From: Roseovarius confluentis
GTDB lineage: Bacteria > Pseudomonadota > Alphaproteobacteria > Rhodobacterales > Rhodobacteraceae
Direction of reading: 5' to 3'
Length of the DNA: 64,000 bases
Assembly (NCBI RefSeq): GCF_002917925.1
Contig: NZ_PPFE01000008.1
Location: 1-64,000, forward strand
The position numbers and the translations under genes were made by a program. Positions 7,936 to 16,703 of this stretch are shown one piece after another. A model generated the notes under the pieces. It searched no databases, had not been told where the DNA came from, and worked only from the letters and a program-made list of their open reading frames with translations. Each line of letters starts with the position of its first letter. Position 1 is the first letter of the stretch.

Positions 7936-10629
7936 ATGGGTGCTCTGAACGTCATTGTCCTTGTCAGCCTTGTATATGTGGCGATGTTATTCTGCGTGGC
8001 GTTCGCCGCGGACCGGGCGGCGGCACGGGGGCGAGGCACCTGGCTGCGCTCTCCCATCGTTTACACGCTTTCGCTATCAATCTACTGCACCGCCTGGACA
8101 TTCTATGGCGCGGTGGGCTTTGCGGCGCGGTCGGGGCTTGAATACCTGACGATCTATCTTGGCCCGACGTTGGTGATGGTGGGCTGGTGGTGGACCCTGC
8201 GCAAGATGGTGCGGGTCGGCCGCAGTCAGCGGATCACCTCGATTGCCGACCTGATTTCCAGCCGCTTCGGCAAGTCCAACGCGCTGGCGGTGTTCGTGAC
8301 CGTGCTCGCCGTCATCGCGTCGACGCCCTATATCGCCCTGCAATTGCAGTCGGTGACGATATCCTTTGCCGCCTTTGCCGCTGTTGATCCGACCCATACC
8401 GGGGAGATCAGCGAAACCGGCGTGGCCCTGTGGGTGGCCATCGGCCTGATGGTGTTCACGATCCTGTTCGGCACCCGGAACCTTGACGCCAACGAGCGGC
8501 ATCACGGCTTGGTCATGGCCATCGCGCTCGAGGCGGTGGTGAAGCTGTGTGCCCTTCTGGCGGTCGGTATCTTCGTGGTCTGGGGGCTCGCGGGCGGTGT
8601 CGAGCAGACGCTGGCCCGGATCGACCAGAGCGCCATCGCACGGTGGGAGGTTCCAGGTAGCCGCTGGGTGGGCCTGACGCTGTTGTCGGCGGCGGCCTTC
8701 ATGTGCTTGCCGCGGATGTTCCAGGTGATGGTGGTGGAGAACGAAGAGGAGGGGCATCTGCGCACCGCCTCATGGGCTTTCCCGACCTACGTGATGCTGA
8801 TGAGCCTGTTCGTCGTGCCGATCGCGGCGGTGGGCCTCGACCTCAGCCCGGCGGGCGCGAACCCGGACCTTTTCGTGCTGACGCTGCCGCTGGAGAACGG
8901 GCAGGAGGGTCTGGCGGTTTTGTCGTTTCTGGGCGGGTTCAGCAGCGCGACCTCGATGGTGATCGTGGCGGCCATCGCCCTGTCGACGATGGTGTCGAAC
9001 CACGTGGTCATGCCCGTGTGGCTGCATATGACGGGGGGCAGCGCCGTCGTCTCGGGCGACGTGCGGGCGGTGGCGATCCGGGCGCGCCGGCTTTCGATCA
9101 TGGTGATCCTCTTCCTGGGGTATCTCTATTTCCGGGTGTCGGGCGGCGGCGCAGCGCTGGCGGCGATCGGGCTGATTTCCTTTGTCGGCGTGGCGCAGTT
9201 CCTGCCGGCGCTTCTGGGCGGCCTGTTCTGGCGCGGGGCCAACCGGCGCGGGGCGCTGGCAGGGCTGGCGGTCGGCTTTGCGGTCTGGATGTACAGCCTG
9301 TTTCTGCCCAGCTTCGGCGCCTCGGCGGTGATGCCGCAGGGGGTGCTCGAGAACGGGTTGTTGGGCCTGGCGTGGCTGCGCCCGCAAGCTCTGTTCGGTG
9401 CCGCGGGGATGGATCCGGTGGTGCATGCCTTCATGTGGAGCCTGTCATTGAACATCGTGGTGTTCGTCTTTGTCTCGCTGATCAGTTTCCCGCAGCCGGT
9501 GGAGCGGTTGCAGGGCGCGCAGTTCGTCAACGTGTTCGACCATTCGGCGCCGTCGGGTGGCTGGACCGGGGGCCTGGTCCAGAGCGAGGACCTGATGATC
9601 ATGGCGCAGCGGATCATGGGCGCCCAGGAGGCGCAGGCGCTGTTCGGCGAGGTGGCGCGCGAACAGGGCATGAGTGGCTACCTGCCGGAACCCACGCCCG
9701 ATTTCCTGAGCCGGCTGGAGCGGTCGCTGGCCGGCTCGGTGGGCGCCGCGACGGCCCACGCGATGATCAGCCAGATCGTGGGCGGCGCCAGCGTGTCGGT
9801 GCAGGACCTGATGGCGGTGGCCGACGAGACCGCGCAGATCATGGAATATTCCAGCCAGCTGGAGATGAAGACCGAAGAACAGGCCCGCACCGCCCGGCAA
9901 CTGCGGCAGGTCAACGAGAAGCTGACCCAGATCTCGGTGCAGAAGGACGCGTTTCTCAGCCAGATCAGCCACGAGTTGCGCACGCCCATGACGTCGATCC
10001 GGGCGTTTTCCGAGATCCTGCGCGACGGGGGCGAGATGCCGCCCGAAGGACAGCGCCGCTATGCCTCGATCATTCACGACGAGGCCATCCGGTTGACGCG
10101 GCTCCTGGACGACCTGCTGGACCTGAGTGTGCTGGAGAACGCACAGATCGTGCTGAACCTCGAGGAGGGGAACCTCGGTGCACTGCTGGACCGGGCCGAG
10201 ACGGCTGCCGGGCTTTCGGACAACAGCATGACGGTCGGCCGCGACGCGGGCGCGGACCAGGTGAGGCTGTACACCGACACCAACCGGTTGGCGCAGGTGT
10301 TCATCAACCTGATGTCGAATGCACGGAAATACTGCGATGCCGACGCGCCGCGGCTGGATATCCGCGTGGCCGAGCGTGACGGTATGCTGCTGGTGGACTT
10401 CATCGACAATGGCAGCGGTATCCCGGCGGGTCAGCAGGGGACGATCTTCGAGAAATTCTCGCGCGTGAGCGAGAACAAGGCCGGTGGGGCCGGGCTGGGG
10501 CTGGCGATCTGCCGCGAAATCATGGCCCGGTTGGGCGGCGGAGTGGAGTACCTGCCGGGGCAGACGGGCGGGGCATTCCGCGTTTACCTTCCGGTGGCCG
10601 AAGCGGGCGCGGCGGAGGCGGCGCAGTAG
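7936..10629 (+). CDS. Sensor histidine kinase with N-terminal sodium/solute symporter domain (CrbS/CbrA-like)
   Basis: An 897-residue inner-membrane protein. Residues 1 to about 540 form a multi-helix SSS (SLC5) symporter-like domain, for example PIVYTLSLSIYCTAWTFYGA and FGTRNLDANERHHG. A helical linker follows, then the kinase: H-box ISHELRTPMTSIRAF with His679, N-box INLMSNARKY near 792, G1 DNGSGIP near 824 and G2 GGAGLGLAI near 851. There is no receiver domain. CrbS in Vibrio and Pseudomonas has this layout and controls acs. Here the partner is a separate receiver encoded two genes upstream. Acetate as signal is inferred from the nearby acs. Confidence 0.88.
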   Translation: MGALNVIVLVSLVYVAMLFCVAFAADRAAARGRGTWLRSPIVYTLSLSIYCTAWTFYGAVGFAARSGLEYLTIYLGPTLVMVGWWWTLRKMVRVGRSQRITSIADLISSRFGKSNALAVFVTVLAVIASTPYIALQLQSVTISFAAFAAVDPTHTGEISETGVALWVAIGLMVFTILFGTRNLDANERHHGLVMAIALEAVVKLCALLAVGIFVVWGLAGGVEQTLARIDQSAIARWEVPGSRWVGLTLLSAAAFMCLPRMFQVMVVENEEEGHLRTASWAFPTYVMLMSLFVVPIAAVGLDLSPAGANPDLFVLTLPLENGQEGLAVLSFLGGFSSATSMVIVAAIALSTMVSNHVVMPVWLHMTGGSAVVSGDVRAVAIRARRLSIMVILFLGYLYFRVSGGGAALAAIGLISFVGVAQFLPALLGGLFWRGANRRGALAGLAVGFAVWMYSLFLPSFGASAVMPQGVLENGLLGLAWLRPQALFGAAGMDPVVHAFMWSLSLNIVVFVFVSLISFPQPVERLQGAQFVNVFDHSAPSGGWTGGLVQSEDLMIMAQRIMGAQEAQALFGEVAREQGMSGYLPEPTPDFLSRLERSLAGSVGAATAHAMISQIVGGASVSVQDLMAVADETAQIMEYSSQLEMKTEEQARTARQLRQVNEKLTQISVQKDAFLSQISHELRTPMTSIRAFSEILRDGGEMPPEGQRRYASIIHDEAIRLTRLLDDLLDLSVLENAQIVLNLEEGNLGALLDRAETAAGLSDNSMTVGRDAGADQVRLYTDTNRLAQVFINLMSNARKYCDADAPRLDIRVAERDGMLLVDFIDNGSGIPAGQQGTIFEKFSRVSENKAGGAGLGLAICREIMARLGGGVEYLPGQTGGAFRVYLPVAEAGAAEAAQ

Positions 10630-10766
10630 CGCGGCCATAAATCCAATCGTAACCTTCTTGCAGTTAACTGCCGCAAATCGTCCGGACCTGGCCGGGGCGA
10701 AACATGGCGCGCGGCCGCGTTTCCCGCGTGGGTGCCGGGCGCAAGAGAAGGGGGCAAAAACAGGTC

Positions 10767-12005
10767 ATGAGCGCAGAGCCCGCCAGCAGCGCATCGGTCA
10801 TTCATCGCAAGGCCAAGGTGGCCCGTGACGAATTCGACGCGCGCGAGATGTCGCCGACGAAGGCGCTGCGCCTGGCACTCGCCAAGGAAGCGGCGGCGCA
10901 GTTCGAACTGCCGCTGGTCGTGCGCATGGTCGAACATGAAAGCGTGGCCCTGACGGGGATCGAGGCACTGGCGGGCGACGACGGACTGCTGATCCTGCTG
11001 GACGGGCTGGAGGGACCGCCCGGCGCGATCAAATTGAACCTGCAGTTCGTCATGGCCCTGATCGAGGTACAGCTGATGGGGGAGGTCCGGCAGGGTGAGG
11101 CGAAACCCCGCTCCTTCACCCCCACCGACGCGGCCATCGTGCAACCGCTGATGGATGCGGTGCTGGACAGCTATGCCGAGCAGGTGAATGCCTGTGACAG
11201 GATGCCGGATGCGGCCCGCTTCCGGTTTGGCGACCGGGTGGAGAACGGGCGCGCGCTGGCGTTGGCGCTGTGGGCCCCGGACTATGACCTGTACCGCCTC
11301 AGCGTGGATTTCGGACCTGGTGCAAAGACCGGGATGATGGAACTGATCCTGCCTGAACCCCCACCCGTGCCGGAGGTCGAGGAGCCGGGTGGCAACACGT
11401 TGGCGCGAAAGTTGGAAGAAAACGCGATGAACGCACCGGTTATGCTGGATGCGGTGCTTGCGCCGATCCGCCTGCCGCTGAGTGACATCTGCCGCTGGAC
11501 TCCGGGCACGGTGCTGAAACTCTCACCTGATACGGTGACCGGCGCGCGCGTGATCGGCGCGAAAGGTCACAAGGTGGCCGCGGCCAAGCTGGGCCAGCTC
11601 AACGGGTTTCGCGCGGTGCGACTGGTGCTGAAAAGCGATGCGGAGGAAGGCGCGATCAATGGCGCGCGAGGCTCTGCGCCCGAGACAGGCGGCCCGGCCA
11701 CGCTGTCCGCGCCCTTGGAGGGTGGTATGACGGGGTTTGATGGTTCGGACGGGGCACTGCCCGATTTGCCGGGTGGGGGGATGGACTTGCCGGATCTGCC
11801 CGGCATCGAGGGACCGGACCATATGAGCGGTCTTCCCCACCTGCCGGAAATGGGTGGTCTGCCTGATCTGCCCTCGCCGGACGGCGACGATAATGTTGGT
11901 CTCGATACGTTGGTGGAGGAGGAGCTTGCCCGCGCCGCCGCCCGGTTCGAGGCTGACGGCGGGGATGAAGACTTGCCGATGCCCGGCGGCCCGAGCCTTG
12001 GATGA
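10767..12005 (+). CDS. FliM/FliN-like protein with SpoA domain and LPDLP-rich tail
   Basis: A 412-residue protein whose first two thirds resemble a divergent FliM (RKAKVARDEFDAREMSPTKA at the start). A SpoA-type motor C-terminal domain lies near residues 225-300, including LDAVLAPIRLPLSDICRWTP. The tail, residues 331-371, is a degenerate repeat built on LPDLP and GLPHLP, rich in Gly, Asp and Met, followed by an acidic end. I chose the ATG at 10767 with GAAGGGGG upstream. No other flagellar gene is nearby. Its place behind a two-component kinase suggests a link between nutrient sensing and motility, or a non-flagellar use of the SpoA fold. Confidence 0.7.
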   Translation: MSAEPASSASVIHRKAKVARDEFDAREMSPTKALRLALAKEAAAQFELPLVVRMVEHESVALTGIEALAGDDGLLILLDGLEGPPGAIKLNLQFVMALIEVQLMGEVRQGEAKPRSFTPTDAAIVQPLMDAVLDSYAEQVNACDRMPDAARFRFGDRVENGRALALALWAPDYDLYRLSVDFGPGAKTGMMELILPEPPPVPEVEEPGGNTLARKLEENAMNAPVMLDAVLAPIRLPLSDICRWTPGTVLKLSPDTVTGARVIGAKGHKVAAAKLGQLNGFRAVRLVLKSDAEEGAINGARGSAPETGGPATLSAPLEGGMTGFDGSDGALPDLPGGGMDLPDLPGIEGPDHMSGLPHLPEMGGLPDLPSPDGDDNVGLDTLVEEELARAAARFEADGGDEDLPMPGGPSLG

Positions 12006-12330
12006 ACCCATTGGGCGCCCGCGCCGTGGGACCCGTTTAGCCATCGCTCGGCCGCGGCGTCGACGTTGTCTCGTGACCAATCGCAGGCGTTACCTTCGCG
12101 AACGGGCAGGGGGAAAACCTGCCGTTGCGGCGCTGCTCTGACGTCCACAATCTGACACCCGTTCCGGCGCATTTGCCCAAATACTGCCCAAGACGCGCGG
12201 AAAGCTGCAAATACCGTCGATATCGGGTCCGCGATGCTTCTATTGCGAGCCCGCTTCATGTTATGGTTGTGGAGCAAGGCCTGCGGTTACATGGACCGGA
12301 TGCGGCGGGCTGCACTTGGGAGGAGACGCC
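12006..12330. other. Non-coding stretch
   Basis: About 325 bases between the FliM-like gene and the small protein that follows. No open frame here has a ribosome site or a recognisable product, and I see no strong hairpin. It probably carries the promoter of the small gene at 12331. Confidence 0.5.
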
Positions 12331-12540
12331 ATGACCAGTTTGACACAGGAAATCAAGCAGTTGCACCGACAAATCCTGGACCTGAGCGAGTGCGAGCGCT
12401 ATCGGCTTCAGCCGCGGCTGGCGGGGCTTCTGGGCCAGATGCGCGAGGCCGGTGAGCAGGTGCCTTCGGAGATGCGGCGTTTGAACGAGACGCTTCTGGA
12501 TGAGGCGATTGAGGCACAGTTCGAGAATATGCCGGTCTGA
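12331..12540 (+). CDS. Small hypothetical protein
   Basis: A 69-residue, charged, probably all-helical protein (SLTQEIKQLHRQILDLSECE onwards). A strong GGGAGGAGA ribosome site precedes the ATG at 12331, which supports translation. It has no signal peptide and no membrane segment. The repeated Leu and Glu pattern suggests a short coiled coil. I do not recognise a family. It stands alone, 94 bases before the crotonase fusion. Confidence 0.7.
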   Translation: MTSLTQEIKQLHRQILDLSECERYRLQPRLAGLLGQMREAGEQVPSEMRRLNETLLDEAIEAQFENMPV

Positions 12541-12634
12541 ACGCTGCCGCTTCGGATCAAAACAATTGCGCAGCCCCCCGCCGAGAGGGTCTAATCCGCG
12601 CATGGTTTGAGGCGCACCGGGGCGCAAAAGAGCA

Positions 12635-14683
12635 GTGTCCGAAGTCATTTACGAGCTGGCCGATGGGGTGGCCGTCCTGCGCTTGTCGCGGGGCGAGGCG
12701 AACGCTTTGTCACCTGGCATGCGGCGCGACCTGGCCGCGGCCCTGGACCGCGCCGCCGAAGACTCCGGTGCGCGCGCGGTGGTTTTGACCGGGGCCGGAG
12801 ACACGTTCTGTTCCGGCGTCGACCTCTCGGAATACGATGGCCCGCTGGCCACCCCCTGGATCGATGCGTTGACGCGCAAAATCGAAACCCACCCCAAGCC
12901 TGTTGTCGCGGCGCTGGAGGGAATGGCCCTTGGCGCGGGATTCGAGCTGGCGCTGGCGGCACATGCGCGGGTCGCGCGCAACACGTGCCGACTGGCCCTG
13001 CCCGAGGCCAGCCTGGGCCTCATGCCGAGCGGCGGCAGCACGCAGCGCCTGCCGCGGTTGCTGGGAGCGCAAGTGGCGCTGGAGTTCCTGTTGTCGGGAC
13101 GGTCAATCGAAGCGGGGGAGCCGCGCCTGGCCAAACTGTTCGCCGAAGTGACGCAGGAGGCGCCGATGGCAGCCGCGCTGGCCACGGCGCGGCGTTTTGC
13201 GCAGGCGCCGGATTTTGCCCGGGCCAGCCAGATCGACCGGGGATTTTCCGACCCGGCCGCTTATCGCGGCGCGGTCGCGGACGTCTCTGCCCGACTGCGG
13301 AAGGGTGACACCGCCGAGGCCGACATCCTGCGCTGTGTCGAGGCGGCGCAGCTTTTGCCCTATGAACAAGGATTGCAGTTCGAGACCGCGGCCTTTGAAG
13401 CGTGTCTGGCGCGTCCGGATGCGCGCGCGTCCCGGCATCTATACACTGCCGAGCGGCGCGCCCGAGCCTGGCCCGAGGCGCAGGAGGGCAGGGCAAGTGA
13501 AATCGGCACCGTTGTGCTGGCCGGATCGGACCCGGTGCTGGCCGAACTGGCGGTGCATTGCCTTGATCGCGGTCAGCGCGTGGCGGTGCTGGCACCCGGC
13601 CCGGCGAGCGCGGCGGTCGCGGCGCGTGTGCGGGCCGTTTACGAAGGCGCGGTGGCGCGAAAGCGGATGGCGCCGGACGAGCGCGATGCGCGGCTGGCCC
13701 GGCTGAGTCATGGAAGCAATCCGGTCGTGTTGATGGCCGCCGACCTTGTGCTGGACGATGGTGGCGGCGATCCCGGCGCGGCGGCCGTGCGCAAGGGAGC
13801 GGTATGGTGCCTGATATCGGGGCGCGACGGCGCGTCGAAGCGACGCGCGCAACTGGGCGCGGCGGTCGAGGTGCTGGCGCTGCGGGCCTATCGCCCGGCC
13901 TATGCGCTGCCGCTGGTCGAACTGGCGGTGCCCGACGGCGCGGCGCCGGATGCGGTCATGACCGTCATGCGGTATTTCGCGGGGTCCGGGCGCGTCGTGC
14001 TGCGCAGCGCGGACCGTCCCGGCATGATTGGGCACCGCCTGATGGGGGCGGTGCAGCGGGCGGCGTTGGCGTTGATGCGGGCCGGGGCCGATCCGCATGC
14101 GGTCGAGGAAGCGGCGCGGCAGTTGGGCTTTGCCCGCGGGCCGCTGGAGCTGATCGAGACGGATGGGATCGGTGTGACGGTTGCGCGTCTGCGTCGGGTT
14201 TTCGGCAGCGTGCCGGAGTTGGCCCTGCTGGACGCGCGCGCCGACGCGGTGGCTGCTGGCAAGACACCTGGACAGGGGTTCCATGCCGCCCAAGGCCAGG
14301 CGCTGGCCCCTGATCCGGGGCTGGCGAGGTGGCTGGAGGCCTGGCGCGAGGGCCAACGCGACCTGCCCGAGCTGCCGGATGTTGCCTTGGATCGGGCGCT
14401 GCACGCGGCGTTGGTGGCCGAAGCCGCACGGATGATCGCCGACGGCACCGTGGCGCGGGCCTCGGACGTGGACCTGTGCATGGTCAAGGGTTATGGCTTT
14501 GACATCGCGCGGGGCGGGCCGCTGCTCTGGGCCGATATCGGGCCGGAAACGGGCGGGCCGCTGGGCCTTGTGCGGACGATGAAGGCGCTGGCACCGCTGG
14601 GGCCGGAGCTGTGGACGCCGCCCGCGATGCTGGAAGACATGGTCAAGTTCGGCCGGCGCTTTTTCGGCGGCGCAGTCAGCTGA
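12635..14683 (+). CDS. Enoyl-CoA hydratase/3-hydroxyacyl-CoA dehydrogenase fusion with degenerate dehydrogenase half
   Basis: A 682-residue FadB/FadJ-like fusion starting at GTG. Residues 1-190 are a crotonase with both catalytic Glu conserved (Glu104 in GMALGAGFE, Glu124 in LPEASLGLMP, 20 residues apart as in FadB). In the dehydrogenase half the NAD-binding GxGxxG reads GSDPVL (297-302), and the catalytic His of HFFNP is Arg417 (LRAYRPAYALPLVEL). The two C-terminal helical domains remain. I infer an active hydratase or isomerase and an inactive dehydrogenase. The 8-base tail overlap with the next minus-strand gene shows tight packing. Confidence 0.8.
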   Translation: MSEVIYELADGVAVLRLSRGEANALSPGMRRDLAAALDRAAEDSGARAVVLTGAGDTFCSGVDLSEYDGPLATPWIDALTRKIETHPKPVVAALEGMALGAGFELALAAHARVARNTCRLALPEASLGLMPSGGSTQRLPRLLGAQVALEFLLSGRSIEAGEPRLAKLFAEVTQEAPMAAALATARRFAQAPDFARASQIDRGFSDPAAYRGAVADVSARLRKGDTAEADILRCVEAAQLLPYEQGLQFETAAFEACLARPDARASRHLYTAERRARAWPEAQEGRASEIGTVVLAGSDPVLAELAVHCLDRGQRVAVLAPGPASAAVAARVRAVYEGAVARKRMAPDERDARLARLSHGSNPVVLMAADLVLDDGGGDPGAAAVRKGAVWCLISGRDGASKRRAQLGAAVEVLALRAYRPAYALPLVELAVPDGAAPDAVMTVMRYFAGSGRVVLRSADRPGMIGHRLMGAVQRAALALMRAGADPHAVEEAARQLGFARGPLELIETDGIGVTVARLRRVFGSVPELALLDARADAVAAGKTPGQGFHAAQGQALAPDPGLARWLEAWREGQRDLPELPDVALDRALHAALVAEAARMIADGTVARASDVDLCMVKGYGFDIARGGPLLWADIGPETGGPLGLVRTMKALAPLGPELWTPPAMLEDMVKFGRRFFGGAVS

Positions 14684-14891
14684 GCACGATCCCGAGCACC
14701 ACCAGCATCAGCCCGATCACGGACAGGAAGAGCGCCCCGGTATTGACGGGCAGGATCTTTTGCAGCGTGGCGCGCAAATCGTCGTCGGACAACCCGGCGC
14801 GACGGGCGCGGATCACGCGCAGGATGCACCAGACAAGCAGGGCCAGACCGGCCAGCGTGACCGCCGCCCCGAGCCAGATAAGCATTTCCAT
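14676..14891 (-). CDS. Small two-helix membrane protein
   Basis: A 71-residue protein with hydrophobic segments at about residues 3-23 and 50-70, joined by a basic cytoplasmic loop (RVIRARRAGLSDDDLRATLQ). I chose the ATG at 14891 because GGAGG lies 7 bases upstream. It converges on the crotonase fusion and overlaps its end by 8 bases. The function is unknown. Confidence 0.75.
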   Translation of the reverse strand: MEMLIWLGAAVTLAGLALLVWCILRVIRARRAGLSDDDLRATLQKILPVNTGALFLSVIGLMLVVLGIVLS

Positions 14892-15039
14892 CAGGTGCCT
14901 CCGCGATAGACCTTCATGGGTGCGACCGCGGGTAGCGCATCGGGCGTGGCATCGCAAGCGACAGAGCGCGAAAACGGGCTTGCGGGACGACTGACGCGCT
15001 TGTAGTCAAGAGGCCCAGCCCAGACCTTGGAGAGCCTTC

Positions 15040-15309
15040 ATGGACGACCAGAACCCCCAACCCGGCCCCGACAGCAGCTACCGTGTAACCGCCGACGAGC
15101 TGCGCCAGTTCATCGAACGGTTCGAGCGTCTGGAGCAGGAAAAGAAGGACATTGCCGAGCAGCAGAAAGAGGTGATGGCCGAGGCCAAGGCGCGCGGATA
15201 CGACACCAAGGTCATGCGCAAGGTGGTCGCGCTGCGCAAACGGGACAAGGACGACATCGCCGAGGAAGAGGCGGTTCTGGAGATGTACAAGGAAGCGCTG
15301 GGGATGTGA
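15040..15309 (+). CDS. gapR: GapR family DNA-binding protein (DUF2312)
   Basis: An 89-residue protein of the DUF2312 family, typical of alphaproteobacteria. Caulobacter GapR binds overtwisted, AT-rich DNA ahead of replication and transcription and helps topoisomerases. The core ADELRQFIERFERLEQEKKD, then EAKARGYDTKVMRKVVALRK, matches the family, and the length is normal. It is encoded alone, convergent with the minus-strand gene that ends at 15377. Confidence 0.9.
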   Translation: MDDQNPQPGPDSSYRVTADELRQFIERFERLEQEKKDIAEQQKEVMAEAKARGYDTKVMRKVVALRKRDKDDIAEEEAVLEMYKEALGM

Positions 15310-15331
15310 GTGTTCGGGCCGGCGTGTCGGC

Positions 15332-15355
15332 GGGTGGGTTTCCACCCATCCTACG
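15332..15355. repeat. Short palindromic repeat (family 2)
   Basis: One copy of a GTAGGATGGGTGgaaACCCACC palindrome in reverse orientation, just after gapR. Related copies lie at 41177-41200 and 62296-62320. It may act as a weak bidirectional terminator between the two convergent genes. Confidence 0.6.
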
Positions 15356-15376
15356 ATAGCGACACGCGAGACGGCC

Positions 15377-16252
15377 TCAGGGCGCGATGAAGTTCACGCC
15401 CTGGATGCGTTCGATCTCGTAGGCGTCTTCGTCATAGGCCTCGGACAAGGTATCGACCAGTTCCTCGGTCCAGCCGGGAAGGTCCAGTTCCTCCTCGATT
15501 TCCTCGTCCTTGACGAATTTGTCGAGGAAGGCCGAGATCACGCGGCGCTTCTGGGTTTCCGTCATGCCGGGATGCGAGGCAAGATAGGCCTCGAAGCGTT
15601 TCATGCCGGCGGTCGTCATGATCTCCTGCAACAGTGCGAATTCACCTTCGAACCCGGCATGCGGGTCAAGCCCGGCCATCTCGCGCAGGACCTGCGCCCA
15701 GACCAGAGGGCTGTCCTCGTTGCACCAGACAGTGATCGGCATGTCGGGAAAGTTCCGGCGGAAGCGGGCGATCGTCTCGGACCAGCGGAACTGTGCCGGG
15801 TCGACGCCATTCAGGAAGTCGGCCATCGTGTCGTGCGGTGTCTTTGCAAAGAGCGCAGGCAGGTGCGTGGCCGGGTCGCGCAGGCCAAGGAACAGTTCCA
15901 GCCCGTCATTGGCAAAGATCTGGCGGAACGCCTCGATCCGCATTTCGGCCGCAGGATAGAACATACCCTGACCCACGGCCATCTTGGGCGTGCCGAAAAA
16001 GGCCTGGTTGGACAGGACCAGCCGGTCGTTGCCCGCCTCATGGTTGATGGCCGAGAGCACGTCATCGCGGGTTTCCGGGCTGATCCCGCTTTCGGTCACG
16101 TCGTTTAGGATGTCGCGCAACAGCTTGCGATAGGATTTCGGTTCGGGCACGTCGGTGCCGATTTCGGACAGCAGATCGTGGTTCGCCAGCAGGGTATTTA
16201 TCAGACGATCCTCGTCCGTCATGTGCGCGCCGGCGTGGATAACGACCTGCAT
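15377..16252 (-). CDS. Hypothetical protein, possibly a degenerate sulfotransferase-like fold
   Basis: A 291-residue soluble protein. I chose the ATG at 16252 because GGGGAG precedes it; the frame stays open further upstream only by running through the tRNA gene, which is not coding. The start MQVVIHAGAHMTDEDRL resembles the VVIHxGxxKTGT start of bacterial sulfotransferases, but the PAPS-binding Lys-Thr-Gly is missing. LVLSNQAFFGT and RFRRNFPDMPITVWC would fit later strands of that fold. The C-terminus is strongly acidic. Function unknown. Confidence 0.65.
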   Translation of the reverse strand: MQVVIHAGAHMTDEDRLINTLLANHDLLSEIGTDVPEPKSYRKLLRDILNDVTESGISPETRDDVLSAINHEAGNDRLVLSNQAFFGTPKMAVGQGMFYPAAEMRIEAFRQIFANDGLELFLGLRDPATHLPALFAKTPHDTMADFLNGVDPAQFRWSETIARFRRNFPDMPITVWCNEDSPLVWAQVLREMAGLDPHAGFEGEFALLQEIMTTAGMKRFEAYLASHPGMTETQKRRVISAFLDKFVKDEEIEEELDLPGWTEELVDTLSEAYDEDAYEIERIQGVNFIAP

Positions 16253-16390
16253 CCTGAACACTCCCCTTGTTGCGTTCGCGGGCGCAATATAGAGGCTTTC
16301 TCCGGCAGTTAAACCGCTTTCGGTTACGCAGGGTCGAGTCCAGATTTCATCTTGCGGATCGTGCCGGGGATGCGTAATCAAGCGGTCAGT

Positions 16391-16466
16391 GCCCCTATAG
16401 CTCAGCTGGTAGAGCAACTGATTTGTAATCAGTAGGTCCGCGGTTCGAGTCCGTGTGGGGGCACCA
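16391..16466 (+). tRNA. tRNA-Thr (anticodon UGU)
   Basis: A 76-base cloverleaf with the CCA encoded in the DNA. Acceptor arms are GCCCCTA and TGGGGGC, the D-arm contains AGCTCAGCTGGTAGAGC, and the T-arm contains GGTTCGAGTCC. The anticodon arm is ACTGA-TTTGTAA-TCAGT with TGT in the centre, reading ACA and probably other Thr codons by wobble. No integrase or direct repeat is seen at its 3-prime end. Confidence 0.97.
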
Positions 16467-16703
16467 TTTTCGACGGGCCTTTCGTTCTCGGCGATTTCAG
16501 GCCGGTTTGGCACGAATTTGATACTTCCACCTGCAACGTTCTGCATTGGCAATTCTCGGCAAGAGTCTCGAAGCATGCGTGTGGCAGGCCCGGCCGCCGC
16601 CGCATTTCACGCTGTCCCAAAAAAACGTGATTGGACCTGTGATCGGCGCTCGGGGCTTAATCGCGGCATCGGATAAGAAAGTCATTTTGCAAAGGATCAA
16701 GGG

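Noticed and set aside
16391-16466. tRNA-Thr as an integration site for the island
   Set aside because: The AT-richer stretch begins more than 3.5 kb away, and no repeat of the tRNA 3-prime end was found near its edges by eye.
16253-16576. N-terminal extension of the minus-strand gene ending at 15377
   Set aside because: It reads through the tRNA-Thr gene (giving the familiar false peptide TRTADLLITNQLLYQLSYRG); the ATG at 16252 with GGGGAG upstream is the better start.
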